NCBI GenBank assembly: GCA_965223485.1
Contig: OZ244993.1
Span: forward strand, 62,001-126,000
DNA from: VXPQ01 sp965223485
GTDB taxonomy: Bacteria > Bacteroidota > Rhodothermia > Rhodothermales > VXPQ01
DNA: 64,000 bases
Direction: 5' to 3'
The notes under the pieces were generated by a model. That model had not been told where the DNA came from. It made no database searches and saw only the letters and a program-made list of their open reading frames with translations. Within the stretch, counting starts at the first letter, position 1, and each line of letters begins with the position of its first letter. Positions 46,526-54,747 of the stretch are shown here, one piece after another. A program made the position numbers and the translations under genes.

Positions 46526-47371
46526 TCAATACGCAGTGGTCACTTCGCCGGCATGAAACGTCCGTATGCCTTCGTCGGTAGCGAGCAGAAGGCCGCCGGT
46601 CTCCCCCAGCCCCGCTACAATACCCTGCACGGAACCGTTCCCGTGTGCAAAACGAAGTTCCACCGGGGCATTCAGGTTGTGCATACGGCGCATGTACCGC
46701 TTCTCCACAGCGGCGGCATCTTCTTCAAGGCGATCAAGCGCTTTTTCGAGGCGGTCGAATACGGCAGCGAGCAGATGGGCGCGGTGGATCGGGCGCCCGG
46801 TGGCCAGCAAAAGCGATGTCGCCTGGTGTTCGATGTCGGGTGGAAAAGTATCCTCGTTGACGTTTATGCCCATGCCGAGAATAACGGCGCGCGATGCGGC
46901 GGACGCCTGACCCGCTCCAGCGGATTCCAGCAACATCCCGCAGCATTTCCTGTCGTCGATCAGGATGTCATTGGGCCATTTTATCTGTGTGCATACGGGC
47001 GCCGTAAAGCCGTCGATAGCTTCCGCCGCGGCTACGCAGGCAGCCATCGTAATGAGATTCCAGCGGTCGGGCGCCAGCACCGGGCGCAGGACCACGGAAA
47101 AGGTCAGGTTGAGACCGCTGCGCGCCAACCACGCGCGCCCCATGCGTCCTCGCCCTTTCGTCTGGAGTTCTGCGTATACGACCGCCCCGGCCGCCGCTCC
47201 CGCGGCGGCCCAATCCAGCGCGAGGTTGTTCGTGGAGGTCACGGCGTCGTAGGAACGGATTTCCTTCCCGATATAGCCTTGCCGCCCGGCGTACTGCTCG
47301 CCGAGCAGGCTGCGGGCCTCATGGGCGGGTCCGCTCGTTACCTCGCACGGGGGCGTGACGACATGGCGCAT
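46526..47371 (-). CDS. birA: Biotin--[acetyl-CoA-carboxylase] ligase
   Basis: 281 aa from the ATG at 47371; a TTG at 47404 is the alternative. The ligase core is intact: YDAVTSTNNLALDWA, AELQTKGRGRMGRAWLA with the adenylate loop, LTFSVVLRP, IKWPNDILIDDRKCCGMLLE and VILGMGINVNEDTFP. C-terminal domain GSVQGIVAGLGETGGLLLAT. It lacks an N-terminal winged-helix, so it is a monofunctional ligase rather than the E. coli bifunctional repressor. Activates and transfers biotin to carboxylase subunits. Confidence 0.94.
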   Translation of the reverse strand: MRHVVTPPCEVTSGPAHEARSLLGEQYAGRQGYIGKEIRSYDAVTSTNNLALDWAAAGAAAGAVVYAELQTKGRGRMGRAWLARSGLNLTFSVVLRPVLAPDRWNLITMAACVAAAEAIDGFTAPVCTQIKWPNDILIDDRKCCGMLLESAGAGQASAASRAVILGMGINVNEDTFPPDIEHQATSLLLATGRPIHRAHLLAAVFDRLEKALDRLEEDAAAVEKRYMRRMHNLNAPVELRFAHGNGSVQGIVAGLGETGGLLLATDEGIRTFHAGEVTTAY

Positions 47372-47469
47372 GGTAGCAATACCGGGAGAGATGACGAGGG
47401 GCAATCATAAAATACGATGCGGTTGCTTATCTAAGGAGCGCCCATGCCGCATCAGTCTTTTTCGGACGT

Positions 47470-48315
47470 TCAACCGGTCCGGGCCGGGCCGTCATAATTC
47501 GACGCCTGATCCATTTCCCGGAAATCGTAGTACTCCGTGGCGCTCCGGAAACGCTGCGCAGGACGCAGCAGGAACTTGATGCGCGTTTCGAAACGGGCAT
47601 TGCCCGGCGCCCATGTCCCGGAAGGAAGCCGATCTACACTCAGGAAAAAGGCGCTTTCCTCCCGGAACCACAACGCGGCATGCACGCGCTCGATGTATAT
47701 GCCGACGAGACGATCCGAGGCCCGGTCGAGATACAGGCGTACGCGCCGGATGGACCGGGATGCTTCGAAACCCGGGCGAGTGGTGATCCGAACGACCCGC
47801 ACAGGGCGGGCGAACAGCATGGAGTCGGGGGCGAATTCGTACCGCCAGGCTTCCCGGTTCCGGGCTGCGGCATACGGCGGATCGTCGGGAATGACATACT
47901 CCGGAAGATCGGATGCAGCAAGCCCGGATGCCGGCAGATCGTCGTCCGCTGAAACGAAACGGCGCAGGTATCCGAAATCGAACGTTCCGGAAGTTTCCGA
48001 GCGGATCGTGCGCGCGCCTTCCACGTCGTGCCGCACTTCTTGTTCGCGGGAAGCAAGGAGCGTACCACCCTCGTCGAATTGCTCGGTGCGGATTCGTTGC
48101 GTGTGCGCATGGGTCGAAACGGTCTGGAAGGCGGAGCGGAGCGCCGTCTCGTCGATGCGCTCCAGCAAGACAGCAATGGAATCGGCAGCGGCCGATTCCG
48201 CCGGCGTCAGCGGAGCGGGCGGCGGTTTCCGGTCCGCGCATCCCGACACAAGGCACAACAGGCACACGCCCCATGCGAGCGCCGATACATACGAAACCCG
48301 CCACGGGGACGGCAT
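47470..48315 (-). CDS. Hypothetical lipoprotein
   Basis: 281 aa if started at 48315, where the lipobox signal YVSALAWGVCLLCLVSGC begins; longer starts at 48345-48381 are possible. After a proline-rich linker (ADRKPPPAPLTPAESAAADS) there is a helix and a beta-rich domain (TIRSETSGTFDFGYLRRFVS, VRVVRITTRPGFEASRSIRR, RLYLDRASDRLVGIYIERVH) reminiscent of LolA/outer-membrane lipoprotein-sorting folds, in which a lipid-binding half-barrel is built from such strands. The resemblance is weak. Neighbours (birA, fabI) give no functional hint. Confidence 0.65.
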   Translation of the reverse strand: MPSPWRVSYVSALAWGVCLLCLVSGCADRKPPPAPLTPAESAAADSIAVLLERIDETALRSAFQTVSTHAHTQRIRTEQFDEGGTLLASREQEVRHDVEGARTIRSETSGTFDFGYLRRFVSADDDLPASGLAASDLPEYVIPDDPPYAAARNREAWRYEFAPDSMLFARPVRVVRITTRPGFEASRSIRRVRLYLDRASDRLVGIYIERVHAALWFREESAFFLSVDRLPSGTWAPGNARFETRIKFLLRPAQRFRSATEYYDFREMDQASNYDGPARTG

Positions 48316-48514
48316 TTCCAAAACAAACAGGGACGAGCGGGACATCAAATGCGGCATGACACAGCGGGAAAAACCGGGCAAGAGCGTATACAGTAGCGAA
48401 TAAGACCTCCGATTCCTACATTTCAGGCGCGCATCCGGTTATGCTGCATGCGCCGCGCATTTTGGAAGCGAGCGAAAATTCCTCGACAATATAGTACGCA
48501 TAATCAACAGGAAG

Positions 48515-49339
48515 ATGACCGGAAACGGGGTATTGCAAGGGAAAAAGGGGCTTGTCTTCGGCGCCCTCAACGATCAGAGCATCGGGTGGGCTATTGCGGA
48601 AGCCGCGCACCGGGAAGGAGCGTCTCTCGTTCTTTCGAACGCGCCGGTGGCCCGGCGCCTGGGTACGCTGAACAGTCTGGCCGAACAAACCGGGAGCCAG
48701 GTCATGTGGGCAGACGCCACCAGCGACGACGATCTGGCCGCACTGTATGCACAGGTCAAGGAAGACGGCCCGCTCGATTTTATCGTGCATTCCATCGGAA
48801 TGGGCGTCAATCTGCGAAAGAACGTACCGTACCCGGAACTCAACTACGCGTGGTACCAGAAGACGCTGGATATTTCCGCCATCAGCCTGCACCGGATCGT
48901 GCATCATGCGCTTGAAGCCGGCGTCCTCGCGGACGGCGCCTCCATCGTCGCGCTCACGTACATCGGCGCCCAGCGCGTGTTTTCGAAGTATTCCGAAATG
49001 GGCGACGCCAAGGCGCTGCTGGAAAGCATTGCGCGTTCGTTCGGCTACCGGCTGGGCAAGCGGGGCATTCGCATCAACACGGTTTCGCAGAGCCCGACCC
49101 GCACTGTGGCGGGATCGGGGATTGACGGATTCGAGGCGATGTTCGAATTCGCGGAGCGGATTTCCCCGCTCGGTAACGCGGATGCGGCAAGTTGCGCGGA
49201 TTATACCGTCACGCTCCTGAGCGACTACACCCGCATGGTGACCATGCAGACGCTGTATCACGACGGTGGCTTCAGCGCCATGGGTATTTCGGACGAAGTC
49301 GTCGAGGGGCTTGCGAAAGCATTTCCTCCGGGACAGTAA
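48515..49339 (+). CDS. fabI: Enoyl-[acyl-carrier-protein] reductase FabI
   Basis: 274 aa. NADH site KGLVFGALNDQSIGWAIAEA, IVHSIGMG, and the catalytic Tyr...Lys spaced by six residues (YSEMGDAK) as in FabI rather than classical SDRs. Substrate-loop segment RINTVSQSPTRTVAGSGI and end LYHDGGFSAMGIS are typical. Performs the last reduction in type II fatty-acid elongation and is the target of triclosan/isoniazid-type inhibitors in other bacteria. Followed 2 bp later by the L,D-transpeptidase gene. Confidence 0.95.
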   Translation: MTGNGVLQGKKGLVFGALNDQSIGWAIAEAAHREGASLVLSNAPVARRLGTLNSLAEQTGSQVMWADATSDDDLAALYAQVKEDGPLDFIVHSIGMGVNLRKNVPYPELNYAWYQKTLDISAISLHRIVHHALEAGVLADGASIVALTYIGAQRVFSKYSEMGDAKALLESIARSFGYRLGKRGIRINTVSQSPTRTVAGSGIDGFEAMFEFAERISPLGNADAASCADYTVTLLSDYTRMVTMQTLYHDGGFSAMGISDEVVEGLAKAFPPGQ

Positions 49340-49341
49340 GA

Positions 49342-50091
49342 ATGACGCCCGCACTCTTTCCGATCTTTTTTGCGCTGTTTTTTTTGACATCCGGAGCCGC
49401 TCCTCCGGACGGAGACGTTTCGCCTCCGCTATACTATTCCATTGAACGGGACGGCACGCTGTACGCACGTCCGGACCGGACAGCGCCTTTGCCCGATTTT
49501 CGCCCGCTCGCCCTGCAGGAGCCGCTCTTCATGCTGGATGCGCAAGACGGGTGGTTGCATGTCAGAACGATGGATGACGTTACCGGCTTCGTGCCCGAGG
49601 AATCCGTGTCCAATGTGTGGCTCCGCATTTCGAAGAAGCGGCAAATGCTTTTTGCGTACCGGGGAACGGAGTTGGCGTTACGGGTTCCGGTAGATCTGGC
49701 TCTCAACGCCATCATGGACAAGGAACAGCGAGGCGGTCCGCTGGAGCCCGATCACTGGCGTACGCCCGAAGGAAGCTTTCATATCGTGGCGAAAAACCCG
49801 GACAGCAAGTTCTATAAGGCTCTTCTGCTTAACTACCCTTTGGTTGAAGACGCCGAGCGGGGAATCAGATCCGGCCTGATCACCGAAGAGGAATACCAGG
49901 CTATTGTGGAGGCGGAAGAGACGATCGGGGTACCCCCGATGAACACATTGCTGGGGGGAGGTATCGCAATCCACGGCAACGGCACAGGGAGCGGTGTGAA
50001 CTGGACGGAAGGATGTATAGCCGTAACCGACCGGGTGCTCGACCGGTTATGGGAGATGGTGCATGTGGGTACGCCGGTGCTGGTGGAGTGA
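49342..50091 (+). CDS. L,D-transpeptidase (YkuD domain) with N-terminal SH3-like part
   Basis: 249 aa from the ATG 2 bp after fabI. Signal peptide PALFPIFFALFFLTSGAAPP. An SH3-like stretch (DGTLYARPDRTAPL, GWLHVRTMDDVTGFVPEES) precedes the YkuD catalytic domain, whose active-site motif is HGNGTGSGVNWTEGCIAVTD with His and Cys. Such enzymes make 3-3 cross-links in peptidoglycan or attach proteins to it. The SH3-like part may bind the wall. Probably co-transcribed with fabI. Confidence 0.92.
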   Translation: MTPALFPIFFALFFLTSGAAPPDGDVSPPLYYSIERDGTLYARPDRTAPLPDFRPLALQEPLFMLDAQDGWLHVRTMDDVTGFVPEESVSNVWLRISKKRQMLFAYRGTELALRVPVDLALNAIMDKEQRGGPLEPDHWRTPEGSFHIVAKNPDSKFYKALLLNYPLVEDAERGIRSGLITEEEYQAIVEAEETIGVPPMNTLLGGGIAIHGNGTGSGVNWTEGCIAVTDRVLDRLWEMVHVGTPVLVE

Positions 50092-50121
50092 AGGGGGGGA
50101 ATCGGGGTAAGGGTATAAGGT

Positions 50122-50141
50122 GCTTATATCGAATAGTAACC
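50122..50141 (+). repeat. Inverted repeat, left arm
   Basis: GCTTATATCGAATAGTAACC, exact reverse complement of 50491-50510. The arms enclose 349 bp. A diverged copy is at 768-787. Confidence 0.85.
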
Positions 50142-50490
50142 GCCAGGATGTACAAGTTTAGTATTTACCCGACACCCGGGGTCTCCGGCGCGTGATCGGG
50201 CGACTTATTTTTCGCACTCTTTTTACTCGATTGGAACGGCGGGTAGCGGTTTCTTTCTTCCGAGGGCGGCGAGCAGCGCATCCGCAGCGCGTTCGGGGCC
50301 TGCCGACCGGAGGAGCGGATCGTTAATTTTGCGCCTCCTTGATTTTTATATGATCCGTTTCTATAATATTAATAATTAAAATTCATGTGCGGGTCCGGGG
50401 TTGCCGACACCCCATGACCAGCGACAAAAGCCCCTGAGTAACTGGCCAAAGCGTTGACCGCGCCGGTCTGAAAAGGGATAGCCCGCAACA

Positions 50491-50510
50491 GGTTACTATT
50501 CGATATAAGC
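50491..50510 (-). repeat. Inverted repeat, right arm
   Basis: Reads GGTTACTATTCGATATAAGC on the plus strand, the perfect 20-bp complement of the left arm. It ends about 100 bp before the surface-protein start. Confidence 0.85.
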
Positions 50511-50612
50511 CCCGAATATAAAGTGCTGTGCGCACCCGGCCGAGAGAATCGATGAAAAACGGTTGAGCCAAAAGCACTGGCAACCGTTATCAAAGCATTT
50601 CTATCGGACATT

Positions 50613-52676
50613 ATGAAATACCTCATCGTCCTCTTTTTCTGCGTTTGCGCATTAGAGAATGTGCAAGCGCAATCACTGCTTGTTGTTTGCGCAGACCCCG
50701 GCTCGGTCTACGAGGGTTCGGCGGACTTTTCTCTGGATTGCTCGGCTTCGGGCGCTCCGGGCGCCAATCCTGTCTACACGTACGCCTGGACGGCGCGGGG
50801 CAGTACGGCGAACATGGGCCTGTTGAGTGCGACGGACATCCCTTCTCCGACCTTCAACGTGCCGGATCAGGTGGACAGCGACCAAACCTACGAATATCTG
50901 CTGACCGTCTCTGCGGAAAATGCAGACGACGCGGCGGCGGAGGTGACGGTGACGGTGTTGAACAGAAGTACAGGTCCAGGTCCAGGCACAGGCGCACTGA
51001 GCGTTGTTTGCGCAGACCCCGGCTCGGTCTACGAGGGTTCGGGGGGCTTTTCTCTGGATTGCTCGGCTTCGGGCGCTCCTTCGGGCGTCGCCTACGCATA
51101 CTCGTGGGCGGCGCGGGGAAGTACGGCGAACACATCGCGACTTAGCGCGACGGACATCCTCAGACCGACCTTCTACGTGCCGGATCAGGTGGACAGCGAC
51201 CAAACCTACGAATATCTGCTGACCGTCTCTGCGGAAAACGCGGAATCCGCGACGGCGGAGGTGACGGTGACGGTGTTGAACAGAAGTACAGGTCCAGGTC
51301 CAGGCACAGGCGCACTGAGCGTTGTTTGCGCAGACCCCGGCTCGGTCTACGAGGGTTCGCCGGACTTTTTTCTGGATTGCTCGGCTTCGGGGGCTCCTTC
51401 GGGCGTCGCCTATAGGTATGTGTGGGCGGCGCGGGGCAGTACGGCGAACACGAGCCTGTTGAGTGCTGCGGACATCCTCAGGCCGACCTTCTACGTGCCG
51501 TATCAGGTGGACAGCGACCAAACCTACGAATATCTGCTGACCGTCTCGGCGGAAAATGCAGACGACGCGGCGGCGGAGGTGACGGTGACGGTGTTGAACA
51601 GAAGTACAGGTCCAGGTCCAGGCACAGGCGCACTGAGCGTTGTTTGCGCAGACCCCGGCTCGGTCTACGAGGGTTCGCCGGACTTTTCTCTGGATTGCTC
51701 GGCTTCGGGGGCTCCTTCGGGCGTCGCCTATAGGTATGTGTGGGCGGCGCGGGGCAGTACGGCGAACACATCGCGACTTAGCGCGACGGACATCCTCAGA
51801 CCGACCTTCTACGTGCCGGATCAGGTGGACAGCGACCAAACCTACGAATATCTGCTGACCGTCTCTGCGGAAAACGCAGACGACGCGGCGGCGGACGTTA
51901 CGGTGACGGTGCTTGATTTCCACAAACCCGGCTCCATAGAAGAAGACAGGTTAGCGCTTGAAGCATTGTACGATTCGACGAACGGCGATAACTGGATCGA
52001 CAATACCAACTGGAAAAGCGACAAGCCAGTGCAGGAATGGTATGGCGTGTCCGTTGATTTTGATGATGGGCGCATACGTGCCCTGAATCTGGATGGAAAC
52101 GGATTATCCGGAAATATTCCTTCCGGGTTGGGCAATATGGGGGGATTACAGCGCCTATCCTTACGGGAAAACAACTTGACGGGGAGTATTCCCTCGGGAA
52201 TGAGCAATCTTAAGAATTTGGATTCCTTGAATCTTGCCGATAATTACCTGACGGGAACCATTCCTGAATCCTTCATCGATCTTTCGCTGACGCTGTTTCA
52301 TATCGGAGGTACAAATACCCTTACGGTACCTTCGTCCCTGATACCGTGGTATAACTCCATAAGCAATACGGATACGGAAGCGCCAACAGCCAGCGAACCC
52401 GCAGAACTTCCTGCAACACTTACGTTAGGCGGCAATTATCCCAACCCCTTCAATCCTGCGACAACTATCGAATATGCGCTCCCCGCAACAGACCATGTAC
52501 GCCTCGCGGTGTACGATATGGCTGGAAGAACGGTCTCAGTGCTCGTGGACGGGGTGCGAATTCAGGGGCAACACGCGGTGCGCTTCAATGCTTATGGTCT
52601 ACCGGCGGGTACATATGTATACCGCTTGCAGGCTGCCGGAACAACGCGGATACGAAAGATGACCTTGGTAAAGTAA
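50613..52676 (+). CDS. Surface protein: four near-identical PKD/Ig-like repeats, leucine-rich repeats, T9SS sorting tail
   Basis: 687 aa. Signal peptide MKYLIVLFFCVCALENVQAQ. Four ~106-residue beta-sandwich repeats follow, starting at bases 50682, 51003, 51321 and 51639 and each opening VVCADPGSVYEGS, with DSDQTYEYLLTVSAENA near the end and a flexible NRSTGPGPGTGALS linker. Repeats 2-4 are almost identical in DNA. Then a leucine-rich segment (LYDSTNGDNWIDNTNWKSDK, LDGNGLSGNIPSGLGNMGGL) and a type IX sorting domain (LGGNYPNPFNPATTIEYALP through TYVYRLQAAGTTRIRKMTLV). Expected to be secreted and anchored at the cell surface for adhesion or degradation. Recent duplication is evident. Confidence 0.9.
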   Translation: MKYLIVLFFCVCALENVQAQSLLVVCADPGSVYEGSADFSLDCSASGAPGANPVYTYAWTARGSTANMGLLSATDIPSPTFNVPDQVDSDQTYEYLLTVSAENADDAAAEVTVTVLNRSTGPGPGTGALSVVCADPGSVYEGSGGFSLDCSASGAPSGVAYAYSWAARGSTANTSRLSATDILRPTFYVPDQVDSDQTYEYLLTVSAENAESATAEVTVTVLNRSTGPGPGTGALSVVCADPGSVYEGSPDFFLDCSASGAPSGVAYRYVWAARGSTANTSLLSAADILRPTFYVPYQVDSDQTYEYLLTVSAENADDAAAEVTVTVLNRSTGPGPGTGALSVVCADPGSVYEGSPDFSLDCSASGAPSGVAYRYVWAARGSTANTSRLSATDILRPTFYVPDQVDSDQTYEYLLTVSAENADDAAADVTVTVLDFHKPGSIEEDRLALEALYDSTNGDNWIDNTNWKSDKPVQEWYGVSVDFDDGRIRALNLDGNGLSGNIPSGLGNMGGLQRLSLRENNLTGSIPSGMSNLKNLDSLNLADNYLTGTIPESFIDLSLTLFHIGGTNTLTVPSSLIPWYNSISNTDTEAPTASEPAELPATLTLGGNYPNPFNPATTIEYALPATDHVRLAVYDMAGRTVSVLVDGVRIQGQHAVRFNAYGLPAGTYVYRLQAAGTTRIRKMTLVK
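50682..51910 (+). repeat. Four tandem coding repeats of about 318-321 bp
   Basis: Repeat starts 50682, 51003, 51321 and 51639. Spacing is 321, 318 and 318 bp, always in frame. The first unit is the most diverged. The segment encoding the GPGPGTGAL linker is identical between copies, a likely recombination site. Confidence 0.95.
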
Positions 52677-52854
52677 GCCACAGGAGCAGGAGTGTGGCCC
52701 CCGATTGCTGACCGGCTCCAGGAAACCTCCCATCCGACCCTCACGTAGAACGGATTAAGGGGTTTTTCGTCCCATCCGTTTTGTGCGCGTGCGTACGATG
52801 CGTCGGGACTGTAGCCTCGCGCGGCCATACGGTGGCGCCGTTCTTTGCATATAT

Positions 52855-53216
52855 GGGGATGACATGGTTTCGACGGGTGGTATTCGCGCTGCAAGTTGCG
52901 TGTCGAGCTCCTCAGTCCAGCTCGTTAATATGACTGGGAACCGGTAAATGCGAACGATTACTCGTACGCGATGGCGGCGTAAGCCCCATCTGTCCAATGC
53001 GCTGCTTGTTCATCGGCGCGCATTCGGGCACCGACTCAGATGAACCCGCTGCGGCCCGTACCGGCTGAACAGGTCGCAGTCAAAACAATCAGCCTTTGCT
53101 TGCATCAAGCCCTTGTCGGGCGGCTCTCGATGCGAGTGAGCACGAAAGACCGACTACACACGTAGACGCTTGTCGGTACGACCATTCGGACGCGGGTTCG
53201 ACTCCCGCCATCTCCA
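52855..53216 (+). ncRNA. ssrA: Transfer-messenger RNA (tmRNA)
   Basis: Starts with the hallmark GGGGATGACATGGTTTCGAC and ends with CGGGTTCGACTCCCGCCATC followed by TCCA. The 5' GGGGATG pairs with the 3' CATCTCC to form the tRNA-like acceptor stem. The tag reading frame at 52950-52982 encodes ANDYSYAMAA and a TAA stop. The genomic 3' end reads CTA where CCA would be, so CCA is added after transcription. tmRNA releases stalled ribosomes together with SmpB (no smpB in this window). Confidence 0.96.
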
Positions 53217-53401
53217 CTATAGTATGCCGGGAAGTATGGAAGCGGATCACGGGATTTTTCCAATTCGCTTCTTCGGTTTTTCGAACGGGTAAGGTTATAT
53301 TACGGCCGCGTGCGTGTCTTGTACCTGTTGCCGGGAATCACCGCCCGCATTTTTTTTTGCTTTGGTCATGGAAGTGGGTTGAAATCGAAGCGAAATCGAT
53401 T

Positions 53402-53623
53402 ATGGACACGCACGCTGTCTTCAAGAACCTCGTCAATTCGGGCTTAACGGATAAGCAGTCCGAATCTATTGTAACCGGTATACAGGATTCCCGAAATATG
53501 CTCGTTACGAACGAAAAACTGGATGCCACGATCGAACGGCATACCCGGATCGTCATTCTTGCCTTGACCGGTATCGTGTCTGTCCTGAACGCTGTTCTAT
53601 TCATCGCCCTGCGGTTCGCATAG
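53402..53623 (+). CDS. Small DUF1640-like coiled-coil/membrane protein (copy A)
   Basis: 73 aa, start ATG 53402 (MDTHAVFKNLVNSGLTDKQS). A short helical region with coil potential leads to one C-terminal membrane helix (IVILALTGIVSVLNAVLFIA). Shares the start MDTH and the preceding DNA, CGAAATCGATTATGG, with the next gene, so the two arose by tandem duplication. Related also to 9077-9376, although the heptad repeats are missing here. It lies 185 bp downstream of the tmRNA 3' end. Confidence 0.65.
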   Translation: MDTHAVFKNLVNSGLTDKQSESIVTGIQDSRNMLVTNEKLDATIERHTRIVILALTGIVSVLNAVLFIALRFA

Positions 53624-53638
53624 GGCGTACGCCTTTGA

Positions 53639-53872
53639 ATGGCGAAATCGATCATGGATACGCACCACATATTCAACACCTTGACGGCCTCCGGATTCAG
53701 CGAAACGCAAGCGAACGCGATCGTGGAGTCGTACACGGTATCGCAAGACGACCTCGTAACGAAGGATTTTCTGCGAGCCGAGATAAACGTTTCGGAAAAC
53801 CGGTTGCTGCGTTGGACTGTGGGAAGCGCCGTCGTGATAACGGCCGCCATTATCGCCGGGTATTTCGTGTAA
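53639..53872 (+). CDS. Small DUF1640-like coiled-coil/membrane protein (copy B)
   Basis: 77 aa from 53639; the Met at 53654 (MDTHHIFNTLTASGFSETQA) matches the start of copy A better. It keeps the family segment LVTKDFLRAEINVSENRLLR, whose FLRAEI recalls the VRAEI heptads of the gene at 9077, and ends with a membrane helix (WTVGSAVVITAAIIAGYFV). Lies 15 bp after copy A, same strand. Function unknown for the family in bacteria. Confidence 0.65.
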   Translation: MAKSIMDTHHIFNTLTASGFSETQANAIVESYTVSQDDLVTKDFLRAEINVSENRLLRWTVGSAVVITAAIIAGYFV

Positions 53873-53877
53873 CGGCT

Positions 53878-53907
53878 ACCCCACATCTCCTGTCGAATAC
53901 TCCCCAC
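53878..53907. repeat. 30-bp direct repeat, left copy, around the DUF899 gene
   Basis: ACCCCACATCTCCTGTCGAA followed by TACTCCCCAY; 29 of 30 bases match 54750-54779. The right copy is the end of the aldehyde dehydrogenase gene, so this copy looks like a displaced fragment of it. Confidence 0.8.
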
Positions 53908-54055
53908 GCCGTCCGGCGAGTTGACGAGACTTTGTCGTCGTTTCGGTTTGAAGAATCTCTGTTATGGCGTTAGTTTATGGGCCGAAAGCAAACGGGTGTT
54001 TCCGAACACAAGGGGATACCCTCTTTGGAGTCTGGACAAGATTTTAAGACAACGA

Positions 54056-54658
54056 ATGGCAGACGAGAGAATTACCGAACTCGAACGACAGATCGGCGAG
54101 TTGACAGCGGAACTCAACACCCTGCGAAAGACCAGCCCGGGGACGCCTGTCCGCAATTACACCTTTGCGACGCTGACCGGCGATACGACGCTGCTCGACC
54201 TGTTCGGCGAAAAGGACAAGCTACTTGCGATCCACAACATGGGGCAGGGCTGCCGCTATTGTACACTATGGGCGGACGGCTTCAACGGATTGCTTGCCCA
54301 TCTGGAGTCGGCCTTGTCCGTAGTGCTCCTCTCGAAGGACCCGCCGGAAACACAGCGCCGATTCGCCAATGTCCGCGGTTGGCGGTTTCGGCTGGCCTCG
54401 CACGGCGGCGGGGACTACATTCGTGAGCAATCCGTCGTAAACGGCCAAAACAACTACCCTGGCGCCGTGGTCTACGAACGCGACGGCGACGCCATTCTGC
54501 GCAAGAACGCGTGCGTGTTCGGCCCCGGCGACATCTATTGCGCGATGTGGAGCCTGCTCGGCCTCGCGGGGCTTGGCGAAAAGGATTGGACCCCCCAATA
54601 CGCTTATTGGAGCCGCCCGGGCAAGTTGGACGACGGCGGCTTGAACGTGCTCGAATAG
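54056..54658 (+). CDS. DUF899-family thioredoxin-fold protein
   Basis: 200 aa from the ATG at 54056 (MADERITELERQIGELTAEL is a short coil; upstream frame looks noncoding). The DUF899 core is visible: LLDLFGEKDKLLAIHNMGQG, CRYCTLWADGFNG with a CxxC-like Cys pair, VVLLSKDPPETQRRFANVRG, and GAVVYERDGDAILRKNACVF. The family is thioredoxin-like and of uncertain function. It stands alone between 30-bp direct repeats that separate it from the small membrane proteins and the aldehyde dehydrogenase. Confidence 0.85.
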   Translation: MADERITELERQIGELTAELNTLRKTSPGTPVRNYTFATLTGDTTLLDLFGEKDKLLAIHNMGQGCRYCTLWADGFNGLLAHLESALSVVLLSKDPPETQRRFANVRGWRFRLASHGGGDYIREQSVVNGQNNYPGAVVYERDGDAILRKNACVFGPGDIYCAMWSLLGLAGLGEKDWTPQYAYWSRPGKLDDGGLNVLE

Positions 54659-54747
54659 TGTCGCTGCGTCCCGTGCGGTTCGCCCAGGTAAACCGGGGTG
54701 TTGGGTATGAGGCGACCGGGAAGGCGGCGCTGCTTCACTCCGCCGTG

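Larger units (their letters stand above)
50092..50612. other. 520-bp leader region before the repeat-rich surface protein
   Basis: No gene is seen. It contains the two arms of a 20-bp inverted repeat (50122-50141 and 50491-50510), an AT-rich block near 50340-50382 (TATAATATTAATAATTAAAA) that could hold a promoter, and a weakly conserved stretch around 50265-50310 which, translated, reads GGEQRIRSA and resembles GGARIRSA at about 889-912. It may derive from the same kind of element as the region around 768-930. Confidence 0.5.

Noticed and set aside
48416..49468. Minus-strand open frame opposite fabI
   Set aside because: fabI is unmistakable on the plus strand and the antisense frame has no signal or conservation.
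50682..51910. Possible CRISPR or satellite array
   Set aside because: The period is 318-321 bp, it is coding and in frame with protein repeats, and there are no unique spacers.
50673..51923. Long antisense open frame of over 400 codons
   Set aside because: It comes from the repeat structure and codon pattern of the surface protein on the other strand; no start signal, no family features, and it repeats with the same period.
52677..52698. GCCACA/TGTGGC stem after the surface-protein stop as a terminator
   Set aside because: Only 6 bp with a 10-base loop and no following T-tract; not strong enough to call.
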